The notes: generated from the letters alone by a model not told the origin. A stretch of DNA of 64,000 nt from Blattamonas nauphoetae (GCA_033064195.1 JARBJD010000071.1:186001-250000), one strand, 5' to 3'; counted from the first letter of the stretch, positions 43,925 to 58,300 are shown. A program made the numbers and translations.

Positions 43925-44034
43925 TTTTTGATGGAGAGATCACTCATTTCGGACATTATACATTTCATATTTTCCTCTCTCAATTCGTCTGTGCCCATCT
44001 CCTCAGTTTCATCACTTCAATATTGTGGGGTCGG

Positions 44035-45402
44035 TCACTGAAACGAGCGAATGGTGAAGTGAATAGGTGAACATGATTCGGGAAGTGGTTGAGTGGAGGG
44101 CATTCTGATATAACCAATTCGAATCGTCCTGTTCCTCATGAGTGATCCATTGTCTTCATTAGCAACTTCCTCCGAATTATCCTCTTCTTCGTCGTCCTGT
44201 TCTTCGCCCTCGTCATCTGCGTATTCTGGCGAACTCATACCCGCGTGTAAATCAGAGAATTCGTCGTTTTCATCTGAGGCTTCTGACTGAGACTGTTCTT
44301 CTTGCCCTTCGTTTTCGTCTTCTTGCACTTCGCTTTCGTCGTCTTGCTCTTCGTTTTCGTCTTCTTGCTCTTCGTTTTCGTCTTCGTCCTCGTCGGCAAT
44401 TTCCTCATCCTCCTCCTGCTCCTCCTGTTCATCTGTTTCTTCGAACGATTCGTCGTCCTCGTCTTCGTGATCCGAGTTTGAGGGTTCTGATGAGCTTTCC
44501 TCTCTGAATTGTCCGTGGATCACACGCTTCTCCGCCTCTTTTTCAACATCAATCGGTATTTCGTCATCAGATGAGCATGCATCGTCATAATTATTCTCTC
44601 CGTTGCTTCTGAATTCTTTGAATCGTCTGGACACATTCGGCCGGTATTCTCTGCGAAACTTGATCAACGGGATCAGTTTGGCAGCTATCGGGCGGAGGAT
44701 CAGGACTTTCTTGGCATAATCCGCGATGGGATCGCTGTTGTGGAAGGAGACCATTTCGGCGGCGTCCTCCAACCCTTCCTCCAGTAAGGGATGATGGAAG
44801 TGGAGCACACGCACACGGCGCATGCGGAGACACACAAACAGGATCTTGAGATCGGAGAAGAGGAAGTTGTCAGATTTTGTTTGGTCCAAGTGAGCAAGCA
44901 GCTTGGGTGCGATGTCCTGTTTGAGAAGGGTGTTCGCCGCCTTGTGGAACTTCACGAGAATCCAATGAAGGCATTGTTCACGTGAGTTAATGCCTTGAAG
45001 ATCAGATTTCGGAGTGACAGGAAACGGTTCGAAATCGACCACAAATGTTGCCCAGTGGGCTTTAATGTTCCTCCACAGTCTCCGACAACGGTGATCGGAA
45101 GTCACCCAGCTGTTGGTCAGACACTGCAGGATTGCAGTGAGAACACCTCGCCAGATTGTATCGGGATTGTTGCGACTTTTGCTCCATTCTTCGATGTATG
45201 AAGAAAATTCCTCTGAATCTTTCTCCAGTTTGTGTTGGAGATCATCTTGAACATATCCAGCATTGGACCACATATAATATTTCACGGCGTATTGTTCAGG
45301 TTCATTGATGTACGGGTCGATTGACATCATGAACTCCGCTGCTTGTGCGGTGATGTCCTCGTCAGAACGATATTGATCCAATATTGTGCTCCTAAACAAC
45401 AT
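44035..45402 (-). CDS. Helical protein with long acidic tail
   Basis: A 455-residue uninterrupted frame. Residues 1-280 are helical (AAEFMMSIDPYINEPEQYAV, TIWRGVLTAILQCL, LEEGLEDAAEMVSF), with the LEEGLEDA phrase recalling the armadillo-like family ends (EEGLEDVV). Residues 300-420 are Glu/Asp/Gln-rich (EEQEDENEEQ repeats) and disordered. No signal, span or catalytic motif. It probably belongs to the same lineage family, modified by an acidic expansion. The sequence just before the ATG ends in TTGTTTAG, so an upstream exon could precede it; I did not find one. Confidence 0.65.
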   Translation of the reverse strand: MLFRSTILDQYRSDEDITAQAAEFMMSIDPYINEPEQYAVKYYMWSNAGYVQDDLQHKLEKDSEEFSSYIEEWSKSRNNPDTIWRGVLTAILQCLTNSWVTSDHRCRRLWRNIKAHWATFVVDFEPFPVTPKSDLQGINSREQCLHWILVKFHKAANTLLKQDIAPKLLAHLDQTKSDNFLFSDLKILFVCLRMRRVRVLHFHHPLLEEGLEDAAEMVSFHNSDPIADYAKKVLILRPIAAKLIPLIKFRREYRPNVSRRFKEFRSNGENNYDDACSSDDEIPIDVEKEAEKRVIHGQFREESSSEPSNSDHEDEDDESFEETDEQEEQEEDEEIADEDEDENEEQEDENEEQDDESEVQEDENEGQEEQSQSEASDENDEFSDLHAGMSSPEYADDEGEEQDDEEEDNSEEVANEDNGSLMRNRTIRIGYIRMPSTQPLPESCSPIHFTIRSFQ

Positions 45403-46376
45403 AACATATCACAAGGAACATACATTCAATCTGACCAGAGAAGTCCCGTTTCGATCTGAACCCATACTCCTATTTCAGGTGCAATGTTCAAAACAAGTGA
45501 GCCTATCGTCAATGGATGTGATGCAGAATAGGTGAGCGGCAAGTTGTTGTCAAGATGACAAATAGTTTATATGATGAAAGTCTTTTTGATGGCCAGTATT
45601 CAGAAAAAAAGATAAAGAAAGGATAGAAAGTGAAGTGTGTCATGTCCCCATTGAAAATCATGTTTAGCTGTGAAACTAACCCTCAGCGGGATAAACGAAT
45701 GATGCGAGACGACGCTCCCTTTCGGGTGAACCAGTGAAAGGCGAAGTGGGAACGAAAAGAACTCAATATGCTCGAGATGATATGCCCGAGTGTTGACGTG
45801 AATTGACATGTGTCGTGCAATTTCCTCCAAACGAAGACAGATCCAAAACAAGAACACGAAGAAAAAAGATGGTTTGTCGTTCACGACACAATGAAGATGT
45901 CAGAACACAATGAAGAGTTCCCTGTGAATAGTGAGGTTCACAGGTGCGGATAATTGGATGACACGTCAGTGTTGAGGAGAAGACAAAGCGAGTGTCCTGT
46001 CAAATGACAAGATTGCCGCGAGATGGGTGGGGTGTGATGATGTCTCAAATCTGCAGATCGCATGTGAGTCATCTCGTGTGAAGTGAGATCTCTAACGCCT
46101 TTAATTCTCTTCCCAAACAACACTGGTCGACGTGTGGAAGACGAGGTATGTCTCAGATGTCTGAGTGGGTGGCTACTCTGTTCTGTTGCTCCGATGCAGA
46201 TCCGAACTCTGCAAATAGGATCGCGACGTGACAATCAAGAAATGTGGTGTGGATGAGCTTACAGAACATTCTGAGACGAGTGACGTGTTCTCCAACTCCG
46301 GAGTGGTTGAAATGAAGATTCGATGTGAATGCCTAATGATGATTGTGTGACGTGATTGTTCTTCCTCTCAGACGTG
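45403..46376. other. Gene-less 974-bp interval
   Basis: I see no supported gene, RNA or repeat. A minus-strand frame at 45600-45884 of 94 codons is Phe/Leu/His-rich without motifs. The region should contain the promoter of the acidic-tail gene and the 3' end of the giant receptor gene. Confidence 0.4.
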
Positions 46377-49300
46377 TCATTGGATCACTTGAACGTTGTC
46401 TCCAAACAGCTTTGTTCCTGGTTGTCCTTTCGGTTCGAAGAAGGATGCCACTGTGTCCAGCGATGGTCGTTCAGACGGGTTCAGATGAAGACACTCTTCG
46501 ATCAGTGATTTCAGATCGTCGTCTTTCACTCCATCCATCTTCGGAAGAAGGCCAGAGCACAGCTGACGAGACGCGTTCGACGCATCAATCTCTCCAAATG
46601 GAACAAGTCCTGTCTCAATCTCCCAAAGCAGAATTCCCAGACTGAACACTGCACACTGCTGTGTGTCCACATTCCGCGCATTGTTTGCAACTTCCGGCGC
46701 CTGCCATCTCATCGTCTCCTGTCGCCCCGCTGCCCGAACTGCGGGGCTCTCTGCAAAAAAAGAGCTCGCTGGCGTCCCTTCTGTTGGATCAGCAAAGTGT
46801 GGGATCGATGAAACCAGCGAGTTTCCGGTGTGGGCGATCATTGCAGGTTGTATCAAATCATCTTCTGGAGTTGCCATCTCCACCGCATCTCCTCCTCCAA
46901 CTCCCATCGATCGCTGTGTCAGGTTCCGACGAGGGGGAGCGCTCGGAACGGCAACATCGTCGTTCAGTTTGAAGTGTGGTTGACCATTCTCGTCGAAGAA
47001 GATCCAGTGTGGGTTCAGTCGAGTGAAGATCGGGCGATTCGGTTGCAACTTCGCCAGACGTGCCAATCCAATCACAATCTTCTTTTGAATGTCAATCTTG
47101 TCGATTGCAGCGTGATTCGGTCCATGTAGCATCGAATACAGCGTGTTCTTCTTCTCAACACACATAATCTCCACACCCTGTTCAACTCTCAACACCTCAA
47201 CAACCTCCGCTTTCGGTCGAGATGGTTCTGGCTTGTCCTCGCCAGGCAGTTTAGTGTATCCAGAGAGATTGGTGTCGATCATGAATGTCTTGTCCTGATG
47301 TCCAGCGTCGACAACTCTGGTTGATGCTCCGCTCATTTGGAAATCATCCACAATCATCAATTTGTCCTCAACGGTGTCGATTTCGTCTTGGGCTTTCATT
47401 TCTTGAGCTTTCTGTTTGGCTTTCTGTTTTTGGCGGCGACGGAGAAGAATGATGAGGATGAGAAGGAAGAGGAAAAGGGCAACAAGGCCTCCAATCAAAG
47501 GACCCAGCCATTTCATCGTGTTCTTTGTTAGAGCCTTTCGTTCGTCTGAAGCACTGTTCTTCACAAGAATCCATTCTGATGTCATTTCGCCCTCTCCATA
47601 TTCCAGCCTTCCATGCCACTCAAATGTCGAGTTCAAGGTGATTGATGAGAGAGGGAGGACAAACTCCAATTTTGATTCTGTCCATTTCGTTGTGGAGATG
47701 GTTGTCAGGTCGATCGATTGTTGTTTGGGATTCTCATTGTTCTTCACTTCAAACAGGTTCAGTTTGAGGCCACAAGGGACAAACAACAATCCACTCAGCG
47801 AGAACGAGAACGACTTGTCCTTCTTGTTCTGCGAACAGCTCGACTCTTTCTTGTTCAGCTTCGGAACGAAGAACGGTGCGAATGTCCGAGTCTTGTTCGT
47901 CCACACTTCGCAATCCTCCTCAGCCGAGATCCACATCGACTCCGACTCCAACCCATCTCCTCCCGAAAGGCTTCCAACTGTCAGCTTGCTTTGTCCAACA
48001 CATCTGATGTTTCTGTGGACTGAAGTGAATGTTGGATCGTTTGGCGTGTTGTCGTGGAAGATGGCCCCTTCGACTGTCAGAGACGAATTCTCGATGAACA
48101 AGGCACCATCGTCGAGATCGATGAAAGAAGTTGATCGGAGATCGCATGTGGTGTTCACGAGGCGGAGAAGACCAGTGTTCCATTCGCAGAGGCCTTCTGT
48201 GTTGGATGAGAGAGGCTGTGTGATTCCGACAAAGGACGAGAAACCGATGGAGAGGTCTTCGACATCGGTGCTGATGATGAGCTCTCCAACTTTGCATTTC
48301 TTCATGTCAACATTTTGGAGAGAGACTGATTTGGTTCCTGTCAGAACGAATGGCGAGGCGGAGAAGTTGAGTGAGTCCAGTTTCAGATTGTTCACGTTCA
48401 GTGTGTTTTCATTCATCACAAACAATCCCGTTTTGATCGAAGACGACGAGATCAGCGAGCACTGAGACACCGAAAGTGTTCCTCCTCCAAGCTCAAACAC
48501 TCCAGCAGGCGACACCAGCAGAGAAAGAGAGACATCAAACACAAGATCGGTCAGGGTCGTCTTTGCGTCTGATCCAGACACACTCACCAGCTGACCATTC
48601 CCAACAAACGCCAACACATCCTTCCCATTCTCTCCAGAAATGCTCACTGCGCGGTTCTCAATCACAACTTCCCCATCCACTCTTCCCTTCCCAATCACAA
48701 CAACAGATCGTTGTGTCGTCAATCGCATCCCTTCGTTCACGGTCAGACACGCCAGAACCTCCCCTCCACACAAAGGATGGTCTTCCCGACTCTTCTCACT
48801 CGACACAACAATCGCCGATCCCTCTCGCGGGTACCATTCGTACAGAAGCGAGAACGGGTTGTATCCAGCAACTCCCACTTTCGAGGCCGAGTTCACTGCC
48901 ACTCCTCGAATCGGAGAAGACACGTTGAACGTCCCCTCCCAGCTCGCTTGAGCGAGTGCGGTTGGGTTTCTGTCTGTCAACTCAACCCATCGTTCTTCCG
49001 ATCCTCCAAAACAGGACAAGAACTTCGTCTGCTTCACTGAGACTGATCCCTTCTCGCTTGTTGTGTGAACAACGGTCGCGTTCAGAGTCGAGCGAGTGAT
49101 GTCAGAGAAGGTGCAGGATTCAATCTCCACAACTCCGTCTGACTCGATCAACGCGGAGGACTCCATTTGCATTGCGGAGAACGACGATGAGGCGATTTGA
49201 AGGTGACCATCCTCAACAGCAATCAATTCAGACGAGAACGTCTTGTTCTGTCCATCAAACTCAATCGACGACAATTTCAGAGTTCCTGCGTCATTCATGA

Positions 49301-52300
49301 ACAGAAGAGGATTGGGAGAGGCGGGATGGAGATGGACGAGGACGAACGAGTGGAGAAGAGTGGATCCTGTTGTGATGGTCATCATCGAATCAGACGAATC
49401 CCAAGTCAACTCGATCTCCTTCGACGACGCAGACAGTTCAATTCTTTTCATTCCAACAACGAGTGTGGTTGACTCTTTCACGTCTGTTTGCATTTCGATC
49501 TTTCGCAGAGCTGGTGTTTTGTTGTCCTTTTCGGTCTGAATGCACAGCTCCAAGCTGCGAACAATCGAAGGGCAAGGGACAGATGGCGATGAACATTCAT
49601 TTTCTCCAAGTGTGGGATGAACCTTCAGAACTGAATAAGGAATCAGGTCGTTCTTCGACTTGTCTCCAATCACTGCGTGGTCCATGTTGCTTTCAGAATA
49701 CGATGACAGAATCGTTTGGTTCGTCAGCGCCCCACTCCATCCTGCTGAAGCGAAAAGATCGTTCGATATCGAGCCAGAGTTATTCTCAAAGAAACAATCA
49801 TTCATCAACAGCTTTCCGCCAGTCTCGCCCTCCAGAGAGATCACTCCATTGTCGTTGGAGACACAGTTCAGAAAGTGACAGTGCGAGAGTGTTAGAGACG
49901 GCTGGTTGGTTGAGAGTGCTTTGATCACACTTGATCCATCGAAGAATTCGAATGTCTGTGGAGAGGCTTCTGTTCCCTCAATCGTCAGTGATCCTCCTGT
50001 CACAGAGAAGAGAGGAGATGGAAGCACTGTTGGGGAGGATGATGATCCAGAGTGTGCGATGACTGAGTTCGATGTCAGGCGCAGCTTCCCTGTTGACGAT
50101 ACAACAAACACTGATTTGGTCAGACCCGTTGGAAGGACAACAGTAAGGCTGGACAGAACGAGCTCGCCAGCTTTCACGTCGAGTTCAGCGGCTGTGCCCA
50201 ATTTCAGTTTGTTTGAGACAGAAGCAGCGATGATCACAGTCTTGTCTTCCGTTGACAGTTTCTCGTTCAGAGTGAGAGGCGTGTCGAGCATCAGAGAATG
50301 AGTGTCGGACAGGACAGGAATGTTGGAGTATCCCTGTTTCAGAGACTGGCAGGGAAGGAAGGTGTTCCCGCACAGAGGATGGTCGAATCCAATATCAGCA
50401 CGCAGGCTTAGTTGGGTTGTTATTGGATGGAAGGGATAGAGGATTGATCCCACAATTGACTCATCTCCAAACTCAACCAGAGTGCGTTCAGTTGAAAAGA
50501 AGGCAGGAAGTGTGCTTGGTGTTGGAGGAAGAAGGGCGTCTCGAATTGCTTTGAGAGAACTTGCCTCCTTTCCAGATGCAACCACACAATACACAGCTTG
50601 TCCATTCTGTGCTGAACACCCTGTTCCAGCAGTGACATCTCCAAAAGACACCGACGTGAGTGAGATGGACGGAGGAAGAGTCGAGCCAACCAAATCGAAG
50701 AAGATGGCTCCTCCGTTCCCGTTCGAAGAGCAGCCAGCGAATGTCGTGTTTGTCAGCGAGAGTGTTCCTGTTTCTTGAAGAGTCGCGTGAAGCACTCCTC
50801 CATCCTCTGAAGACGAGCACGAATCGAACATCACTTTGTTTGTCGATGATCCAATTTGTACTGTCTCTCCCTTCAGGATTGTCAGCGTTAGAAGTCGATA
50901 TTCCGCGTTCGATGTTGGCTGAGGAGAGAATGAAGTGAACGATGCTCCAAGATCCAAAGTTCCATGTCCAGAGATGAACGACGAGCTCAGCATCCCTTTC
51001 GAGAACGAACCAGTCACAACAAGTCGCCCTCCATCCAACTCTGCCAGTTGAGACACTTTCGCCAAGTTGAAGTCGTCACTAACTGTGTTCAGATTCAGAA
51101 TTGATCCTGTCTTCATCGAAAACACTGTTCCGGACGAGAAGAGTGATTTCAGCGAGCTTGACAGAGTGGTTGTCCCTCCAGACAGATCGAACAGAGCAGC
51201 TGATCGAGCATCGCTGAGATGGGTAACAGACAGCGGCGACGTGATTGAGAGAGACCCTGCTGAGACGGCGAAGAGTGACGATGTGACGGATGGGTTGACA
51301 AATGTGTTGGAGACGCCGATTGAGGCAGATCCTCCATTCACAGATAAGAATGGGATAGCAGCGGTCTTGTCAAGGGTGCTGACTGTGCATGAGGAAATCG
51401 CGAGTGTACCGGCTGTGACGGTGATGAGTTCGGCAGTTCTGCCTGAGGGGAAAGTTCCAACGGTGAGTGATTGAGATGACAGTGTCAGGGCTGATCCAGA
51501 ATTGCTGATTTCAATTTGTCCATCAGCGACAAGAGTGAGAACAGCTGAACCGCTTTTGGTGATTGTCAAGGCTCTGTTCGGTGAAACAATTTTTGATGGG
51601 AGTTCCATGTTCGAGTCAATCATCAATGTTGTTGCTGATTGAATCTTGCTCAGAGAGTCGGGAAGTGTTTGGCAGGGAAGAGCTTCTTTCCCACAAAGCG
51701 AGTGAGTGTGTCCAGATGAGTGAACATGCATTGTCGTGTCCAATGTGCCGAAGGGATACCAGTACAAAAGAAGCGATCCTTCCGAGCTCGACGATTCAAA
51801 TCCATAAAACTCGTTCAGAATGGAATCAGCAGCCGCCTTTGTGGAGAGTGTTTGCTTGATCGAGTCCAGAGGGCCAGTTCCTTCATTTGGTGTGATGAAC
51901 GAGACAAGGCTTGGATGAGAGAGATACAATTTCGATCCTTTTCCACTTGCTGTGCATGATGTGAATGAGGATGATCCAGTGATTGAGAAGACAGCGGATG
52001 TTGACAGACTCACGAAAAGCGCTCCTCCATTCCCAGCCGAACACGAACACAATTTGAATGTCGTCGAGACAATCGAGAGCGAGTCAGTGTCCAATGTCAG
52101 ACTCGCACTGATCACACTTCCATCACCAGTTGTTCTGCTCACATTCTCAATATTCATGGATGACATCGTCAGCGATCCTTTCGTCTGAACAATCAGAGCT
52201 GATGATGTAAAGGTCATTGACTTTGAAGTAGTCAATGATGTTCCATCCAGAACGACATCTCCTCCTCCAATCGACACAAGTGAAGCTTCATGAGTGACTG

Positions 52301-55300
52301 TGTCCAGGTTCACGAACAGTGACAACGAATCCACTGTCAATTTTCCTCCCATCACAGAGACAACTGGTTTCGATCGAATTGTGGGGATGTTCAATGTGGT
52401 CGAAGTCATCGAAACAACTCCGCCTGAGAGAGCAATGAAGGAAACAGGCAGGTTGGATGTTGAGGAGAAGACAGTGCACGACGACAAAACGAGCAATCCA
52501 GCTGAGACAGACACGAGTTCAGTGGTTCTCGCCGAGGTGAGCGTTCCGACGTCCAGCGAGAGCGACGACACTGTCAGATTGGATTGGTCATCTTTCACTT
52601 CGATTTGTCCCTCTGACGTCACAGTCACCTTGAACGACCCACTTGAACTGAGCGTCCATTCACTTGCCAGAGATGTCAGTTTCGAAGAGAGTTCGATGCT
52701 GGTGTCTATCATCAAAGTGGTGGCGGATTGAATCTTGCTCAGAGAGACAGGGAGTGTTTGGCAGGGAAGAGCTTCTTTCCCACAAAGCGAGTGAGCGTGT
52801 CCAGATGAGTGAACATGCATTGTCGTGTCCAATGTGCTGAAGGGATACCAGTACAAAAGAAGCGATCCTTCCGAGCTCGACGATTCAAATCCATAAAACT
52901 CGTTCAGAATCGAATCAGCAGCCGCCTTTGTGGAGAGTGTTGGTTTGATCGAGTCGAGATTGCCTGTCGACACGAACGAGACAAGGTTTGGCCGAGAGAG
53001 ATACAATTTCGATCCTTTTCCACTTGCTGTGCATGATGTGAATGAGGATGATCCAGTGATTGAGAAGACAGCGGATGTTGACAGACTCACGAAAAGCGCT
53101 CCTCCATTCCCAGCCGAACACGAACACAATTTGAATGTCGTCGAGACAATCGAGAGCGAGTCAGTGTCCAATGTCAGACTCGCACTGATCACACTTCCAT
53201 CACCAGTTGTTCTGCTCACATTCTCAATATTCATGGATGACATCGTCAGCGATCCTTTCGTCTGAACAATCAGAGCTGATGATGTAAAGGTCATTGACTT
53301 TGAAGTAGTCAATGATGTTCCATCCAGAACGACATCTCCTCCTCCAATCGACACAAGTGAAGCTTCATGAGTGACTGTGTCCAGGTTCACGAACAGTGAC
53401 AACGAATCCACTGTCAATTTTCCTCCCATCACAGAGACAACTGGTTTCGATCGAATTGTGGGGATGTTCAATGTGGTCGAAGTCATCGAAACAACTCCGC
53501 CTGAGAGAGCAATGAAGGAAACAGGCAGGTTGGATGTTGAGGAGAAGACAGTGCACGACGACAAAACGAGCAATCCAGCTGAGACAGACACGAGTTCAGT
53601 GGTTCTCGCCGAGGTGAGCGTTCCGACGTCCAGCGAGAGCGACGACACTGTCAGATTGGATTGGTCATCTTTCACTTCGATTTGTCCCTCTGACGTCACA
53701 GTCACCTTGAACGACCCACTTGAACTGAGCGTCCATTCACTTGCCAGAGATGTCAGTTTCGAAGAGAGTTCGATGCTGGTGTCTATCATCAAAGTGGTGG
53801 CGGATTGAATCTTGCTCAGAGAGACAGGGAGTGTTTGGCAGGGAAGAGCTTCTTTCCCACAAAGCGAGTGAGCGTGTCCAGATGAGTGAACATGCATTGT
53901 CGTGTCCAATGTGCTGAAGGGATACCAGTACAAAAGAAGCGATCCTTCCGAGCTCGACGATTCAAATCCATAAAACTCGTTCAGAATCGAATCAGCAGCC
54001 GCCTTTGTGGAGAGTGTTGGTTTGATCGAGTCGAGATTGCCTGTCGACACGAACGAGACAAGGTTTGGCCGAGAGAGATACAATTTCGATCCTTTTCCAC
54101 TTGCTGTGCATGATGTGAATGAGGATGATCCAGTGATTGAGAAGACAGCGGATGTTGACAGACTCACGAAAAGCGCTCCTCCATTCCCAGCCGAACACGA
54201 ACACAATTTGAATGTCGTCGAGACAATCGAGAGCGAGTCAGTGTCCAATGTCAGACTCGCACTGATCACACTTCCATCACCAGTTGTTCTGCTCACATTC
54301 TCAATATTCATGGATGACATCGTCAGCGATCCTTTCGTCTGAACAATCAGAGCTGATGATGTAAAGGTCATTGACTTTGAAGTAGTCAATGATGTTCCAT
54401 CCAGAACGACATCTCCTCCTCCAATCGACACAAGTGAAGCTTCATGAGTGACTGTGTCCAGGTTCACGAACAGTGACAACGAATCCACTGTCAATTTTCC
54501 TCCCATCACAGAGACAACTGGTTTCGATCGAATTGTGGGGATGTTCAATGTGGTCGAAGTCATCGAAACAACTCCGCCTGAGAGAGCAATGAAGGAAACA
54601 GGCAGGTTGGATGTTGAGGAGAAGACAGTGCACGACGACAAAACGAGCAATCCAGCTGAGACAGACACGAGTTCAGTGGTTCTCGCCGAGGTGAGCGTTC
54701 CGACGTCCAGCGAGAGCGACGACACTGTCAGATTGGATTGGTCATCTTTCACTTCGATTTGTCCCTCTGACGTCACAGTCACCTTGAACGACCCACTTGA
54801 ACTGAGCGTCCATTCACTTGCCAGAGATGTCAGTTTCGAAGAGAGTTCGATGCTGGTGTCTATCATCAAAGTGGTGGCGGATTGAATCTTGCTCAGAGAG
54901 ACAGGGAGTGTTTGGCAGGGAAGAGCTTCTTTCCCACAAAGCGAGTGAGCGTGTCCAGATGAGTGAACATGCATTGTCGTGTCCAATGTGCTGAAGGGAT
55001 ACCAGTACAAAAGAAGCGATCCTTCCGAGCTCGACGATTCAAATCCATAAAACTCGTTCAGAATCGAATCAGCAGCCGCCTTTGTGGAGAGTGTTGGTTT
55101 GATCGAGTCGAGATTGCCTGTCGACACGAACGAGACAAGGTTTGGCCGAGAGAGATACAATTTCGATCCTTTCCACTTGCTGTGCATGATGTGAATGAGG
55201 ATGATCCAGTGATTGAGAAGACAGCGGATGTTGACAGACTCACGAAAAGCGCTCCTCCATTCCCAGCCGAACACGAACACAATTTGAATGTCGTCGAGAC

Positions 55301-58300
55301 AATCGAGAGCGAGTCAGTGTCCAATGTCAGACTCGCACTGATCACACTTCCATCACCAGTTGTTCTGCTCACATTCTCAATATTCATGGATGACATCGTC
55401 AGCGATCCTTTCGTCTGAACAATCAGAGCTGATGAAGCGAGTGTCAATTTCTGTGTTGTTGTCAGTTTCGTTCCATCCAGCGCAACTGTCCCTCCATTCA
55501 CTGACAGAAGTGAAGTTGTGTGCGATGTTGTTGTTGGATTTGTCAGAGTCACAGTCGACTTCACATCCAATGTTCCTCCTGACACAACAAACAGAGCCTG
55601 AGACAGAACTGAAGGTAGTTCCAACGTCAGCGATTCCAATCTCAGTTTTCCTGTTCCAATTACGAACTGACACGTGCTTTCTGCTGTCATCTTCTTTCCA
55701 GATGACGATTTGATGATCGATCCTGATGATTTCGAGACAATCGTGCCTGTCATCGTCACGTCTGTCACGAAATCCACAATTTGGTCTGTTTCATTCAATT
55801 TCGAGTGAGCCATTTCAATAGACTTGCACGGAAGGGTAGACAGTCCACAGAATCCATGATCCCAGAAAGAAGCATCCACACTCACTGGTCCTGTCGAGTG
55901 GCGGTAGAGGAGATACGACAGAGGACCAGACATCGAACTGTCCGACGTGTCTTCCCCAAAGAACTGCTTCATTTTGACCACTGTTTGTTGTGCTTGCGAT
56001 CCAAGTGTCAATCCAAAGTTCGACGATGTCACTGTCAATGGGAGTGACGGCCCTTTCAAAAACACTTCATGATCTCCAGTGTTTCCTTCACTTGTGATCT
56101 TAACGTTAGTCATCACAACATTCGATGGATCGATTGGTGTTGTTGATTCAATCGCAATGCTTCGTCCTTTCTGTCCCGATCCACATTTGTTCCCACTCAG
56201 CGAGACTGTGTTCAAAGAGATCCTTCCAGACGATGTTGAGTGAAGAACTGATCCGACTCCATCCGTCGAGCATCCAGAAAAGGTCACAGACGACACACTC
56301 AAACTTCCTGTTCCCGATACCTGCAACATGCTTCCAGAGTTCGAGAAGGAGAGCGAGGGGAAGGTGACAGAGGTCAGACTGAGTGAACCACCTGTCATCA
56401 CAAAGAACGACGATGTGCGGGTTGCGTATGAATTGCTTGTCGACAGTTTCAGTTGAGACATCGACAGGGAACCAGAAGTGACAGAGAGGAGCGGAGAGGA
56501 GACCAATCCATTGTGGGAAAGAATCGACCAAGCTTGAGATGTCCCTTTCACCGTCAGCTGCAGATTGTCCGAAATCGAGATCGCAGAATCTCCAACTGTC
56601 TGTTGTTTCAGCGTCGTGTTCCATTCGACACCATGCCCAATTCGAGACACAAGTGAGCTGATCGAACGACAGCCATAATAATCATTCCAGCAGAACTCTT
56701 TATCTGATCCAGACACTCCATCCACCGCCAGTGAGGTGCGAGTCAGCCATTTGTCTGAGGCAACTCCATTGATCGACGAGGTTGGATAGCTTGAAGTACT
56801 GAATGATTGATACAGAGGTGAAGAGTAATAGCTCCATGTTGAGCTGGTGACGAAGATGTCTGACGCACTCTTTCCAATGCATCGTTCAAACAGAAGCGAC
56901 GAAAGCGTCAAAGCGTTGCAGCCCGAAATGTCAATCGCTGCTTCTTGCTCATCTGACTCCAAATTCGACATCTTCACGTCTGTCAGCGTCACTGTATTCG
57001 CATTCGAGACCAAGATCCCTCCAACTTTCTCTCCTCTCCCAGCAATCATTCGAGTCCCATCCAGGGTCACCTTTCCAGAAAGGTTATTTGATCGCTTGTA
57101 CACAATCATCGCTGGGGATGTTCCTCCAATCGAAACAAACTCGCTCTGCGAGATATTCAGTCCTGTAATCGAGCCAACACATTCCACGCAGCTTCCTCCC
57201 TTCAGTCGAAGTCCAACAAACGACACTCGAGTCAACTGCATATATCCATCGGTCATCTTCACTGCAGACATTTGCATCTCCACACTTGAGCCGCTCGAAG
57301 CGATGAACGAGCAGTCTGTAATCTCCAGTCCTCCATTTGCGTATTGATTGATCACATTACTCGACGACGAGGGCACAAACGAGAGATACTCAAAGTGTGC
57401 TATTCCTGTCCCTTTTGTGATGAATGCCGTTGATCCTCCCGAATAGCTGATGATCGGGTGGATGTCTCCAAACGACGTGAATGTCATATGTTTTGATCCC
57501 AAATCGAATGCGACTGTTTCGGTGAATCGTCCGACCTCAATCAGCACCTTTCCACCTGACGAGTCAACCCGATTCATTCCTGCATGAGCAATCGTCCGAC
57601 ATTTGTTGCCGTAATCCGTCCCACATGTCGAAGTATCCGATCCGGTTTGACCGTTCACGATTACAGCTGGCGATGGAAGATGGATGTCAAGCAGTCTCTT
57701 GTCGGAAGCACTGTAATACTCAAATGTGTAGAGGAGTGCTGAACCATCAGCCATGGCAATTTTCGGAGCTTTGGAAGTGCTGAAGCAGTTCACAAATGTC
57801 GAACTAGATTGGAGCAATGAGATCCACGGTTCAACACGATCAAGACGAATATCGTTTGGATAGAACTTTGACTCCGCATTTTGCTGCGTTGAGTTGTTGT
57901 TGAAGAAGATACAGCTGAAAAATTGGATCTTTGACGACGGATTTTGAACGTCGGAGAAAACGACATTTCCTCTCCGTGTTTGGCTATTTGCGATGAAAAG
58001 GTTGGAGAATGTGATGCTTCCAGTCATATTCGAGCAATCAATCGCTCCTCCAGAACCTTCCGAGTTGCATCCATCGAAGCGCAGATTCGACACGATGGAA
58101 TTGTAGGGAAGGTATGCCACCATCAATCCTCCACCGAATGAAGTTTGCGGTTTGGTAAATCTGAAGCATGATCCATTTGTAATGTTGGACAGTTGGAAGT
58201 TGAAGGACGCAGCGAATTGGGTTGACACAGCACCACCAAGGTTGGCTGTGTTGTGGTCGAAGCGGGACGCGTTGATGCGGAGGGCTCCGTTTGACCCACC

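Noticed and set aside
47416-48465. Plus-strand frame of 349 codons opposite the giant receptor
   Set aside because: Antisense shadow; the minus strand here encodes a membrane span and beta-helix strands.
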